NCBI GenBank assembly: GCA_031386665.1
Contig: JANNCN010000081.1
Location: 1-64,000, forward strand
Source: JANYCG01 sp031386665
GTDB taxonomy: Bacteria; Pseudomonadota; Gammaproteobacteria; Burkholderiales; Burkholderiaceae_C
Reading direction: 5' to 3'
Length of the DNA stretch: 64,000 bases
Shown: piece after piece, positions 54,621 to 61,415 of the stretch
Position numbering within the stretch: position 1 is the first letter of the stretch
Layout of the letters: every line of letters begins with the position of its first letter
The notes under the pieces: model-generated
Told to the model about the DNA's origin: nothing
Seen by the model: the letters and a program-made list of their open reading frames with translations, nothing else
Database searches by the model: none
Made by a program: the position numbers and the translations under genes

Positions 54621-55601
54621 TTACTGAGCCGTGATGCCCAGTTCTTTGATGACTTTGCTCATCACCTCGAATTCGGACGCATTGGTGTTAGCCAACACGC
54701 TGGGCGCACCCCCCGCTGGCAAGGCACCGAAGGTGGCGAGCTTTTGTACGACTTCGGGCTCTTTGAGGATGTCGTTGAAATGCCCGTTGAGCAAGCGCAC
54801 GACCTCAGCCGGCGTGCCTTTGGGCGCGAAGAAGCCGTTCCACGCTCCGACGACCACGTCCTTGTAACCTGCCTCTGCCAGCGTGGGAATATTGGGAGCC
54901 AGTGGTGAGCGCTGCGCATCCCCAATCGCGACCGCGTGCAAACGGCCCTGAGCGATGTACTGAGTGACAGGCCCCAAAGTCACCCAGGCGGTGCCAACGT
55001 GGCCAGCCACCACATCAATGACCGCCGGGCCGACGCCACGGTAAGGCACATGCTGAATCTTCACGCCGGCTGCGCGGTTCAGCCATTCAGCCACCACATG
55101 CATGGGCGAGCCTGCGCCAGGACTACCGTAGGACAAGGCCTTGCCGCCTTTTGCTGCAGCAACCATGTCAGCCGTGGTCCTGAAACCCGCGCTGGGATGC
55201 GCCACCAGCACCAACGGCTGAGTGGCGATCTTGGTGATCGCCTCAAACCCATTGAGTACGTCGTAGCTGGTGCTGGGTGGCAGGTTTAACACCATGGGCG
55301 CAGTAGTAAATGGGTTGGGCGTGAAAAGCAAGGTGTAGCCGTCAGGTGTAGCACGGCCAACAAAAGCGTTGCCGATGGTGCCACCCGCACCCGGCTTGTT
55401 GTCCACCAACACGGTCTGCTTCAGTTTTTGCGAAAGCTTGTCGGCGAAAAGCCGCGCAATGGCATCGGTATCGCCGCCTGGCGGGTACGACACGATCACA
55501 GTGATCGGCTTGGCTGGATAAGCTTGGGCCATGGCCGTGCCGCACATGGCGGTGCAGGCAGCGACTACGGCAAGAAGCAGGTGACGACGGACAAGTTTCA
55601 T
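54621..55601 (-). CDS. Bug-family solute-binding protein, third copy
   Basis: The 326-residue protein has a signal peptide ending near GTAMA-QAYPAKP, the Bug motif SYPPGGDTDAIARLFADKL, DNKPGAGGTIGNAFVGRA and NIPTLAEAGYKDVVVG. It is very like the protein at 46672 in the plus operon. It starts the molybdenum hydroxylase operon and probably binds the substrate or a related acid in the periplasm. The gene is divergent from the MarR gene, with a 319-base control region between. Confidence 0.93.
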   Translation of the reverse strand: MKLVRRHLLLAVVAACTAMCGTAMAQAYPAKPITVIVSYPPGGDTDAIARLFADKLSQKLKQTVLVDNKPGAGGTIGNAFVGRATPDGYTLLFTPNPFTTAPMVLNLPPSTSYDVLNGFEAITKIATQPLVLVAHPSAGFRTTADMVAAAKGGKALSYGSPGAGSPMHVVAEWLNRAAGVKIQHVPYRGVGPAVIDVVAGHVGTAWVTLGPVTQYIAQGRLHAVAIGDAQRSPLAPNIPTLAEAGYKDVVVGAWNGFFAPKGTPAEVVRLLNGHFNDILKEPEVVQKLATFGALPAGGAPSVLANTNASEFEVMSKVIKELGITAQ

Positions 55602-55766
55602 TTCAGGCTCCTAAAAATTGCACTTTTACGCCCGACGGACAGGCGCAAAAAGTGCCGACAAGTGAAAGGTCGCTGCTTTCCGTCAATGACTCAACCGAGG
55701 TTTCTGCATTCGGAGCACGAATCCCAACTGCACAAACACTCGCTGGATGAACTATAAATTTTCTTT

Positions 55767-55780
55767 GTTGACTGATCAAC
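55767..55780. promoter_or_regulatory. Candidate MarR operator
   Basis: GTTGACTGATCAAC has 5-bp arms GTTGA/TCAAC and lies in the divergent region between the Bug-cox operon and the marR-like gene. TTGA...TCAA palindromes are common for MarR repressors of aromatic catabolism. The same stretch (TTGACT) could serve as a -35 box. The rest of the region 55602-55920 holds an AT-rich tract at 55800-55860 with repeated TAATTTTTT and no gene. Confidence 0.4.
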
Positions 55781-55920
55781 TTGCTGCAAACCTTTATTGC
55801 TATTTGTAATTTTTTAATTTTTTAATTTTTTTTACAAGATTTTCCCCAAAAAATCTTAAATTTTGCTGTGAAACAATTCAGAGCTGCCCCTGACTGTTCG
55901 CCATCCCGCACCCGCCGACA

Positions 55921-56484
55921 ATGATCCCCTCCATGAAAACAAAGCCGAACTCAAATGACTCACAAATGACTTCATCAGAAGCAAAAGACCCCTGGTCGGA
56001 CCTGCCTGCATCGGGGGACGGCCTGACCGTAGACAACTTCCTGACAACCGTGATGAGCCAGGTGGTGAATGCCCTGCGCCGCTCCATCACTCTGCCCTAC
56101 GCCCAGCAGTTCGGGCTGACCGTCCCCGAGTGGCGCCTGTTGTCGCTGCTGGCCCATGCAAAGAGCCTGCCTTTCGCCGAACTCGTGGTGCAGTCCACAT
56201 CAGACAAAGCACTGGTCAGCCGCACCTTGCGACTGCTTGAAAAGCGAGGTTTTGTTGAATTGGTCGCCGAAGGCAACACGCCACGCAAGGCGTTGACCTG
56301 CAGCATCACGCCTTCTGGTGATGCTTTGCACGCCAAAGTCATCCCCTTGGCGCGGCGAAGCCAGGCCGAGGCCATTGGCGTCATGACGCCTGAGGAGCGC
56401 CGCGTCGTCTACAGCGCCCTTAAGCGGGTGCAGACGGCGTCTTTGAAACGAGCCCCACTCACGGCCAATGACGGAAATGATTGA
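55921..56484 (+). CDS. MarR-family transcriptional regulator
   Basis: The 187-residue protein has a winged helix-turn-helix with TVPEWRLLSLLAHAKSLPFAE and STSDKALVSRTLRLLEKRG (about residues 65-112) and a beta-wing (VAEGNTPRKALTCSITPSG). The first 40 residues are polar and not conserved; a second ATG at 55936 may be the true start, and no clear Shine-Dalgarno site decides. Divergent from the Bug-cox operon, it most likely controls that operon and itself in response to an aromatic ligand. Confidence 0.88.
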   Translation: MIPSMKTKPNSNDSQMTSSEAKDPWSDLPASGDGLTVDNFLTTVMSQVVNALRRSITLPYAQQFGLTVPEWRLLSLLAHAKSLPFAELVVQSTSDKALVSRTLRLLEKRGFVELVAEGNTPRKALTCSITPSGDALHAKVIPLARRSQAEAIGVMTPEERRVVYSALKRVQTASLKRAPLTANDGND

Positions 56485-56677
56485 GCGCGCCGCAAGATTG
56501 TGGCAAATTCAAATGCTCGATTGACTTGGGTTACCCAAGGAACCGCATGGGCTAGCATTTGAGCGCCAACCCACCGCCCGATAAGCAAGGCTCGATTTGT
56601 CAAAGCCGAACCTAAAAGAACCGAATTTCCGAGAGAGACCCAATAATCCAGAAGGAGCAAAGGTGCAATATTGGAGT

Positions 56678-56709
56678 AAAAAAAACCCCGCAACCGTAGG
56701 GCTGCGAGG
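56678..56709 (-). terminator. tRNA-Lys transcription terminator
   Basis: On the minus strand CCTCGCAGCC-CTAC-GGTTGCGGGG forms a 10-bp stem (with G-T pairs) followed by eight T. It lies just past the CCA end of the tRNA fragment and is the native terminator of the tRNA gene disrupted by the prophage. Confidence 0.85.
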
Positions 56710-56718
56710 CTTTGAATT

Positions 56719-56763
56719 TGGTGGGATGTGCGGGGGTCGAACCCACGACAAACGGATTAAAAG
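56719..56763 (-). other. tRNA-Lys(UUU) 3' fragment: prophage attachment site
   Basis: The minus strand reads as the second half of a tRNA-Lys: anticodon loop CTTTTAA, stem TCCGT, T arm GTGGGTTCGACCCCCGC, acceptor strand ACATCCC and encoded ACCA. The first half of the tRNA is absent; upstream sequence is phage-like. This is what integration into the 3' half of a tRNA gene leaves at one end. The intact tRNA and the integrase should lie at the other end of the prophage, beyond 64000. Confidence 0.85.
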
Positions 56764-56834
56764 AACGGCATGCAGGCAGTGCAGGGGTTGTTTTACCTCT
56801 GTGCGCAAATCGCTTAGGTTGCTGGAAACCCCGG

Positions 56835-56857
56835 TTTTGGCGCACTTTGCGCCAAAA
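56835..56857. repeat. Perfect inverted repeat at the prophage edge
   Basis: TTTTGGCGCA and TGCGCCAAAA are 10-bp arms separated by three bases, between the attachment site and the last phage gene. It may end the late phage transcript, although there is no T tract after the stem on the minus strand. Confidence 0.6.
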
Positions 56858-56877
56858 TTCCCCAACCTGTTTCGAGG

Positions 56878-57330
56878 CTAGGGTGCAATCAAAACGACCT
56901 CGTCTTGCGGCTTCGCGTACTTTTCGCCAAAGCTGCGCACGGCCTGGTAATACGCTTTGGCTCGAATCGACCACATGCCATCAGCAATGCAAAGCTGGTA
57001 GAAGATTTCGTCAGCTTGCGGGCGGTAGATTTCGCAGTCCAGAAAGCCCATGCGGATTGCCCCATAAAGTCCGTCATGCACAAGCCCGCCACGCAAGTTG
57101 TTTTTGGTGTTGATGGCAATGCCGCTCACGCCGTCCCATGCGTATCCGTAACTGAGCGTGAAAACGCCCTCAGAATCAAGTTCCAGCCAGTCAGTTTTAA
57201 ACGGCTCAGGTTCTGGCCAAAACGTCAACTTGACGGCAAACGCTTTTTTGAGCTGGTATTTGTAGCCCTCGCCATAGGCCACAACCGCCCAGCTAGGCGT
57301 GTCGTGATCTTGCGGGGCCAGGCTGATCAT
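56878..57330 (-). CDS. DUF1353-family phage protein
   Basis: The 150-residue protein has the DUF1353 pattern: YAWDGVSG, NLRGGLVHDGLYGAIR, an acidic helix ADEIFYQLCIADGM and a C-terminal RAKAYYQAVRSFGEKY. Such proteins are encoded near lysis and tail genes of many phages, with no proven role. It is the last gene of the minus-strand late cluster, overlapping its neighbour by four bases. Confidence 0.8.
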   Translation of the reverse strand: MISLAPQDHDTPSWAVVAYGEGYKYQLKKAFAVKLTFWPEPEPFKTDWLELDSEGVFTLSYGYAWDGVSGIAINTKNNLRGGLVHDGLYGAIRMGFLDCEIYRPQADEIFYQLCIADGMWSIRAKAYYQAVRSFGEKYAKPQDEVVLIAP

Positions 57331-57602
57331 TTGCGCAAAGCCGCAATTGCCTTTTCAGCAGCACCTTCCCCGTTGTCGCGGTTGAACAAAAAAGTATCCA
57401 CGGTTTCGAGGTGAATGTCAATTTTCATGAACCGCCCGCCAACAAAATCGAAATATTGCAAAGGCTTTTCAGCCAGCGCTTGCGCCGCCTGTCCGGCATT
57501 CATTGGCCCCGGCGTGTAGGCCGGATGGTCTTCAATGCGAGGTTTTGCGACGGCGTAGAGAGCAGCCAGCACAGCCGCTTTATCAAGTCCTGCAATGTTC
57601 AT
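57327..57602 (-). CDS. Conserved hypothetical phage protein
   Basis: The 91-residue protein starts MNIAGLDKAAVLAALYAVAK and has the segments FDFVGGRFMKIDIHLETVDTF and FNRDNGEGAAEKAI. This pattern (LDKAxVLxALY, YFDxxxGRxMKxD, DRDNGxGAA) recurs in uncharacterised phage and bacterial proteins. It overlaps both neighbours by four bases. Function unknown. Confidence 0.75.
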   Translation of the reverse strand: MNIAGLDKAAVLAALYAVAKPRIEDHPAYTPGPMNAGQAAQALAEKPLQYFDFVGGRFMKIDIHLETVDTFLFNRDNGEGAAEKAIAALRK

Positions 57603-57826
57603 TTTTTGCTTTCAAGTGGTGTGGCAACTGGGGCGGGCTTCAGGCGGGCGCAAATAACATCGGCGTCTTCTTGAGCTACCTTGCTTGTTAGCCCCACGGG
57701 GCCGTACATGCTATTTACAAAGCCATGCACCCCGCCGACAGCGCAGCTCACGCGGTTTGTCAGAAAGCCGTCAGTTGCACAGCCCGCCAACAGCAAGGCC
57801 GAGATGATGATTGAAATGGTTTTCAT
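57599..57826 (-). CDS. Small phage lipoprotein
   Basis: The 75-residue protein has a signal peptide with lipobox LLAGC (C16) followed by about 60 residues including two more cysteines. It follows the endolysin gene after three bases. Position and lipid anchor would suit an outer-membrane spanin (Rz1-like), but it lacks the Pro-rich body of Rz1, so I leave it unassigned. Confidence 0.7.
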   Translation of the reverse strand: MKTISIIISALLLAGCATDGFLTNRVSCAVGGVHGFVNSMYGPVGLTSKVAQEDADVICARLKPAPVATPLESKK

Positions 57827-57829
57827 AAT

Positions 57830-58390
57830 TTAAACGGGTAGTTGAAGTGCAAGTTTTGCTTTTTCCCAGCGGGCCTTGCGGTCTGGAAATCCATTCAGAC
57901 CGCCATTGATCGCCAAAGTGCAACCCTCGAAGTCGCCAGCATCGGCAAATCTGTTCAGCTTTTTCCAGTCCCAGTAGCAAAAGGCTGACAGCGCGGCCCA
58001 GCGTAGCGCGGTAAGCTCAAGCGGGTTTTGCTCAAAATCCGGCACCGCGTCGCCAAACTTGGCCCTCATGCGCTGGGTTGTCGCCCGGTGATTGGCCCGC
58101 CCGGTGATCTGTATCAGGCCGTGGCCACGATATTTCGAGCCGTCTCCCGGCTGAGTATTACCAAGGTCTTTGCGCCCCTCGTAGCGCCGCTGTACTGGCG
58201 TTGGCCCCCAAATCTCAGTGACATACCGAAAACTGCCTGATTCATGGCCGATTTGCGCCAATGCCATGGCTAAGCGGGCTGGCGTGTTGACCTCGTAGGC
58301 TTGGCACCCTTCGGCGATGTGAAGGCTATACATCGCCGCGCGAGTGCTGCTGCAGCCCACGTCAATCAGCAGCTTGGGGGTGATGATCAC
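57830..58390 (-). CDS. Phage endolysin, glycoside hydrolase family 19
   Basis: GH19 lysozymes cleave peptidoglycan at the end of the lytic cycle. The 186-residue form starts at a GTG (58390) that overlaps the stop of the holin-like gene (GTGA). It has the catalytic glutamate in IGHESGSFRYVTE, the conserved YRGHGLIQITGRANH, and NGGLNGFPDRKARWEKAK near the end. An open frame extends 26 codons further upstream but would overlap the holin gene. No signal peptide is present, so it needs the holin for release. Confidence 0.92.
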   Translation of the reverse strand: MIITPKLLIDVGCSSTRAAMYSLHIAEGCQAYEVNTPARLAMALAQIGHESGSFRYVTEIWGPTPVQRRYEGRKDLGNTQPGDGSKYRGHGLIQITGRANHRATTQRMRAKFGDAVPDFEQNPLELTALRWAALSAFCYWDWKKLNRFADAGDFEGCTLAINGGLNGFPDRKARWEKAKLALQLPV

Positions 58391-58605
58391 AAATCCCCTC
58401 TTTGCGTGTCGCCAATCTTGCGCCGCTCGATGGCGCGTTTGTAAAACCACTCGCACAGCATGATGCAAGCCATCAGCGCACCTACAACGACGCTAACGGT
58501 TGACGCAAAAGCGTGAACGTCTTGCATGGTCAAAGTGCCAACCCAGCTCAAGAAAATCAAAATCCACTTTTGCACGGGATGGCTGACGCCAGTTTGATCA
58601 TTCAT
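58387..58605 (-). CDS. Holin-like small membrane protein
   Basis: The 72-residue protein (start MNDQTGVSHP at 58605) has a hydrophobic segment around residues 15-25, a second one (STVSVVVGALMACIMLCEWFY) around 35-55 and a basic C-terminus. It lies directly upstream of the endolysin gene and overlaps it, as holins do. The sequence is not close to a holin family that I can name. Confidence 0.75.
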   Translation of the reverse strand: MNDQTGVSHPVQKWILIFLSWVGTLTMQDVHAFASTVSVVVGALMACIMLCEWFYKRAIERRKIGDTQRGDL

Positions 58606-58606
58606 A

Positions 58607-60079
58607 TCAACCAATCAAGCGTTGGGTGATCTGCACAGACATACCTTCGCAGTCCGTCGAAACGGTTCCAACGCTGGTGTAAATCTGTACCGAGGTGTTG
58701 GTTTTGGTGTTGTGCCTGACATTGGCAATCAGGCCTACGCCCGTGCTGATGTAATCGCACGCCACATCGACGTGATAAGCCGAGTCCTGACATGGATTAA
58801 GCCACGTCCAGGTGTAAGCGCCGACACCTGTACGCACGCACGAAACCATGTTTTCAGTGTTGAAAAACCCGGCCACGCCAGCGCGTCCATCGGAAATCAC
58901 ACCGATTGCCCAGATTGACGGCTGACGGCCAAACACCTTGGATGTAGTCGCGCTGCCTTTGACGATTCGATGGCTTAAATTTGAGTCGTACAGCTTCGAA
59001 GTGGCGTCAACGAAGATATCGCCAAGCGTCTGATTTTGGTTGAACTCGCAGCCATCTACACCAGTCAGCAGCGTGCCATTTTTTGCCACGATGCCGTAAT
59101 TGGCAAACGCGCTGGAATTGGCCAGGCGACCCAGCGAAATCGTGGACACGCAATTGTCTAGGACAAGGCTATTCGGCTTCAATGCCCCGAATTGTGTGGA
59201 TTCGGTGTACAGCGCGGAAAAGAGCACATCGCTGTTTTGAAAGTACATTTCACCGCCGCCGAGCGTGCCGTCAATGCTTCGATTGTTTTCAATCGTGGCG
59301 TTGTCGATCCAGAGTCCGCTAATTCGATTGCCGACACACGGGAAATTGATGCCGCCAGCCACAGATGTATCCGTTCCGCAGTCCTCAACCACCAGGCGCG
59401 TGAATTTGAGGTCAGCCAAATCTTGCACCGCCGCCGCCTTGTACATGCCCGATGACCCGGCGACAAACGTCCCGCAAGAATCCATTTCAATGTCGAAATG
59501 AACCAGCCAGTTCGGGCCAACAAACTCGATGCCGTAATGCCCAAAGTTGAACATGCGCACGTTTTCAAACATTTGCATGCTCGACCCGCGCTGATTCCAC
59601 GCCAATTTCAAACACTTCGCGCCATTGCTTGCCGCACTCGAACGCAGCGTCATGTTGCGAAAAGCAAGTTGTTTTCGACTAGGGTTTGTGCCCTCGCAAT
59701 CAAACGCAGTCCCTGTGCCGTAATAGACAAACTGAGTTCCTTCTTTGCTGCCACCACTCCACACTGTGCCAGTCTTGCGCACAATCATGCTGTTGTGCCG
59801 TGCGTTGCCAGAAGGCCAAAAGATTGCACCGCCACCAATACCGCTTACATAGTCTTCAATGGCTTGCACGGCGGCGGTGCAATCTAGCGTTTCAGAGCGT
59901 GCGAAGTAGTCGGCCTTTTGCGCAGCGCTGAAAAAAGTCAGGCCACTCAATTGCTCATTGAGTCGTTTAGTAACTGTGGTTTGAACCGAACCTGGAGGCA
60001 ATGGCGCATATGTCGTTGCATCAAGCCCGAGCCTGAGCAAGTTTTTTTTCAAAGGCCTAGCATTGATACCTGAAATCAT
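58607..60079 (-). CDS. Phage tailspike-like protein with beta-helix
   Basis: The 490-residue protein starts with a short N-terminal adaptor (to about residue 45). It continues with a pectate-lyase-superfamily opening (TAAVQAIEDYVSGIGGGAIFWPSG) and Asn/Asp/Gly-rich repeats typical of a right-handed parallel beta-helix over about 70-390, then a compact C-terminal domain. Such spikes bind and often degrade surface polysaccharide of the host. No catalytic residues can be assigned by eye. The C-terminal region was perhaps exchanged between phages, as is common. Confidence 0.82.
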   Translation of the reverse strand: MISGINARPLKKNLLRLGLDATTYAPLPPGSVQTTVTKRLNEQLSGLTFFSAAQKADYFARSETLDCTAAVQAIEDYVSGIGGGAIFWPSGNARHNSMIVRKTGTVWSGGSKEGTQFVYYGTGTAFDCEGTNPSRKQLAFRNMTLRSSAASNGAKCLKLAWNQRGSSMQMFENVRMFNFGHYGIEFVGPNWLVHFDIEMDSCGTFVAGSSGMYKAAAVQDLADLKFTRLVVEDCGTDTSVAGGINFPCVGNRISGLWIDNATIENNRSIDGTLGGGEMYFQNSDVLFSALYTESTQFGALKPNSLVLDNCVSTISLGRLANSSAFANYGIVAKNGTLLTGVDGCEFNQNQTLGDIFVDATSKLYDSNLSHRIVKGSATTSKVFGRQPSIWAIGVISDGRAGVAGFFNTENMVSCVRTGVGAYTWTWLNPCQDSAYHVDVACDYISTGVGLIANVRHNTKTNTSVQIYTSVGTVSTDCEGMSVQITQRLIG

Positions 60080-60091
60080 GAAGCAACCCGG

Positions 60092-60505
60092 TTAAATGTC
60101 GCCCGCCGACGCAGCAATCACGTACACCACATTGGCACCGGATACTGCCGTTTTGCACTTAGCGCGCAACAGCATCCCAGCTTGCAAGTAGAGCGCGCCG
60201 TTTTCGGTGTAGGCCAGCGCCGGAATATCGGTTGGGTTGAGCAGTGCCACCGACTTTGCAACCCCGTTGGTACCCGCGCCAATGGGAATGGCGACCTCGC
60301 CAATCGGGTAATCCACGCCAGACGCCTGTATGGCAAGCTGCACCACGTAGGCGTTTGCAGCATCTGAATTGCTGGCAATCAGGCTGTCGATCCGAATGCC
60401 ATTGGCGCCTGGTATGCAAACGGTTTTGAACGCAATTCCGTCGGCATTGACAAACGAGGTGGCAGGCGTCTTGATCGTGCCCACGTAAACAGGTGAACTT
60501 GACAT
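60092..60505 (-). CDS. Hypothetical phage structural protein
   Basis: The 137-residue protein is rich in Ala, Val, Ile and small residues with alternating hydrophobic pattern, suggesting a beta-sandwich. It lies between a tail-fibre-like gene and the tailspike gene, whose start is 12 bases downstream, and its start overlaps the stop of the upstream gene. I do not recognise a family; a decoration or tail-tip protein is plausible. Confidence 0.7.
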   Translation of the reverse strand: MSSSPVYVGTIKTPATSFVNADGIAFKTVCIPGANGIRIDSLIASNSDAANAYVVQLAIQASGVDYPIGEVAIPIGAGTNGVAKSVALLNPTDIPALAYTENGALYLQAGMLLRAKCKTAVSGANVVYVIAASAGDI

Positions 60506-61044
60506 TACATAGCTCCGTAAAAGGTCGAAAGTACTGGGTTGATTCCTGCTCGCGCATTGGCATCAGCCTCAACAATGGCGGCCTGGGCGTTGGTTGAAAG
60601 CAGGTTGGCTGTGGGCGCAAACGAAACAGCCGCTGCAGTTGTTGGTGCGCTGAAAATTTGCCAATAGCCAGCGGCATAGTCGGTTGCAAAAACACCCGCT
60701 GCGTGAGGAATGGCGCACACGTAGCCCACGCCGCCGACATCTACCAAATCATTGAGGGCGTAGACGTTCAAAGTTGCCCACAGTCCACGCGCATTCCACT
60801 TGGTGGCTAATAAATAAGCCTTGGTGATGGCCGAAAGGTTATACGGCTCAACCAAGGAATCTGTCAGCTTGCCGTCATCACGCTGAATCAGCGCCAAATT
60901 GACTCGCAGCGCCGTGGTTGTGACGGAAATCGCTGAAAACTCGGCGTCAAGCAAGGCCGTTCTGACAGAAGAGCGGCCACCTGCATTGTTCAGTTCGGCA
61001 TCGCTGAAGCTCTCTGAGGGGACGTAGGCTGGTGCTTGTGACAT
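60505..61044 (-). CDS. Hypothetical phage tail-fibre-associated protein
   Basis: The 179-residue protein starts MSQAPAYVPSESFSDAELNN. It has a middle segment of linker type (WNARGLWATLNVYALNDLVDVGGVGYVC, ATDYAAGYWQI) similar to the carbohydrate-binding-like repeats found in tail fibres. It is the first gene of the tailspike unit, and the 68-base gap before it separates it from the lipoprotein gene on the other strand. Function inferred from place only. Confidence 0.65.
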   Translation of the reverse strand: MSQAPAYVPSESFSDAELNNAGGRSSVRTALLDAEFSAISVTTTALRVNLALIQRDDGKLTDSLVEPYNLSAITKAYLLATKWNARGLWATLNVYALNDLVDVGGVGYVCAIPHAAGVFATDYAAGYWQIFSAPTTAAAVSFAPTANLLSTNAQAAIVEADANARAGINPVLSTFYGAM

Positions 61045-61112
61045 GCCCGGTATTTGGGCATGCGGTCATCAAAGTTTTTTACCTGTTTGGGCCATCACCT
61101 TAGAATGTCGTG

Positions 61113-61415
61113 ATGCGTACTGTGATCACTTTGTTTGCTCTATTTGGGTTGTTGGCCTGTTCTGACAATTTGCCACGCTCGGACAAACAAGACAGAAAAT
61201 CCGCAAGATTGGCCAATGCTGAAGCCCGCCTGACCAAAGGGCCAGACACTCGCAGCTACACCGTTTCCGGCCACGAGCTACTGATACTCAATGTCCCAAC
61301 AGCTTCAGCGTCAGGGTTCATTGAGGGTCAAAAATGCTATGTGTGGCGCGATGCCGAATTCAAAACAGCGAACATCAGTTGCCCGCAACCGCCTGAAATC
61401 TCGGTTTCACCTTAG
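61113..61415 (+). CDS. Prophage-encoded lipoprotein on the opposite strand
   Basis: The 100-residue protein (ATG at 61113) has a signal peptide with lipobox LLACS and a mature part with two cysteines (GQKCYVW, NISCPQ) that could form a disulfide. It is the only plus-strand gene among the phage late genes, which marks it as a likely moron or surface-exclusion gene expressed in the lysogen. TAGAAT 6 bases before the ATG could be a -10 box of a nearly leaderless mRNA. Its end overlaps the neighbouring stop by four bases. Confidence 0.65.
   Translation: MRTVITLFALFGLLACSDNLPRSDKQDRKSARLANAEARLTKGPDTRSYTVSGHELLILNVPTASASGFIEGQKCYVWRDAEFKTANISCPQPPEISVSP

Noticed and set aside
56719..56763. A functional tRNA-Lys gene
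   Set aside because: The 5' half with the D arm and 5' acceptor strand is missing from the adjacent sequence.
56597..57113. Open frames over the tRNA fragment, one reading GVEPTTNGLKERH
   Set aside because: These come from translating the tRNA-Lys fragment antisense, a known source of false genes; there is no ribosome site or domain.
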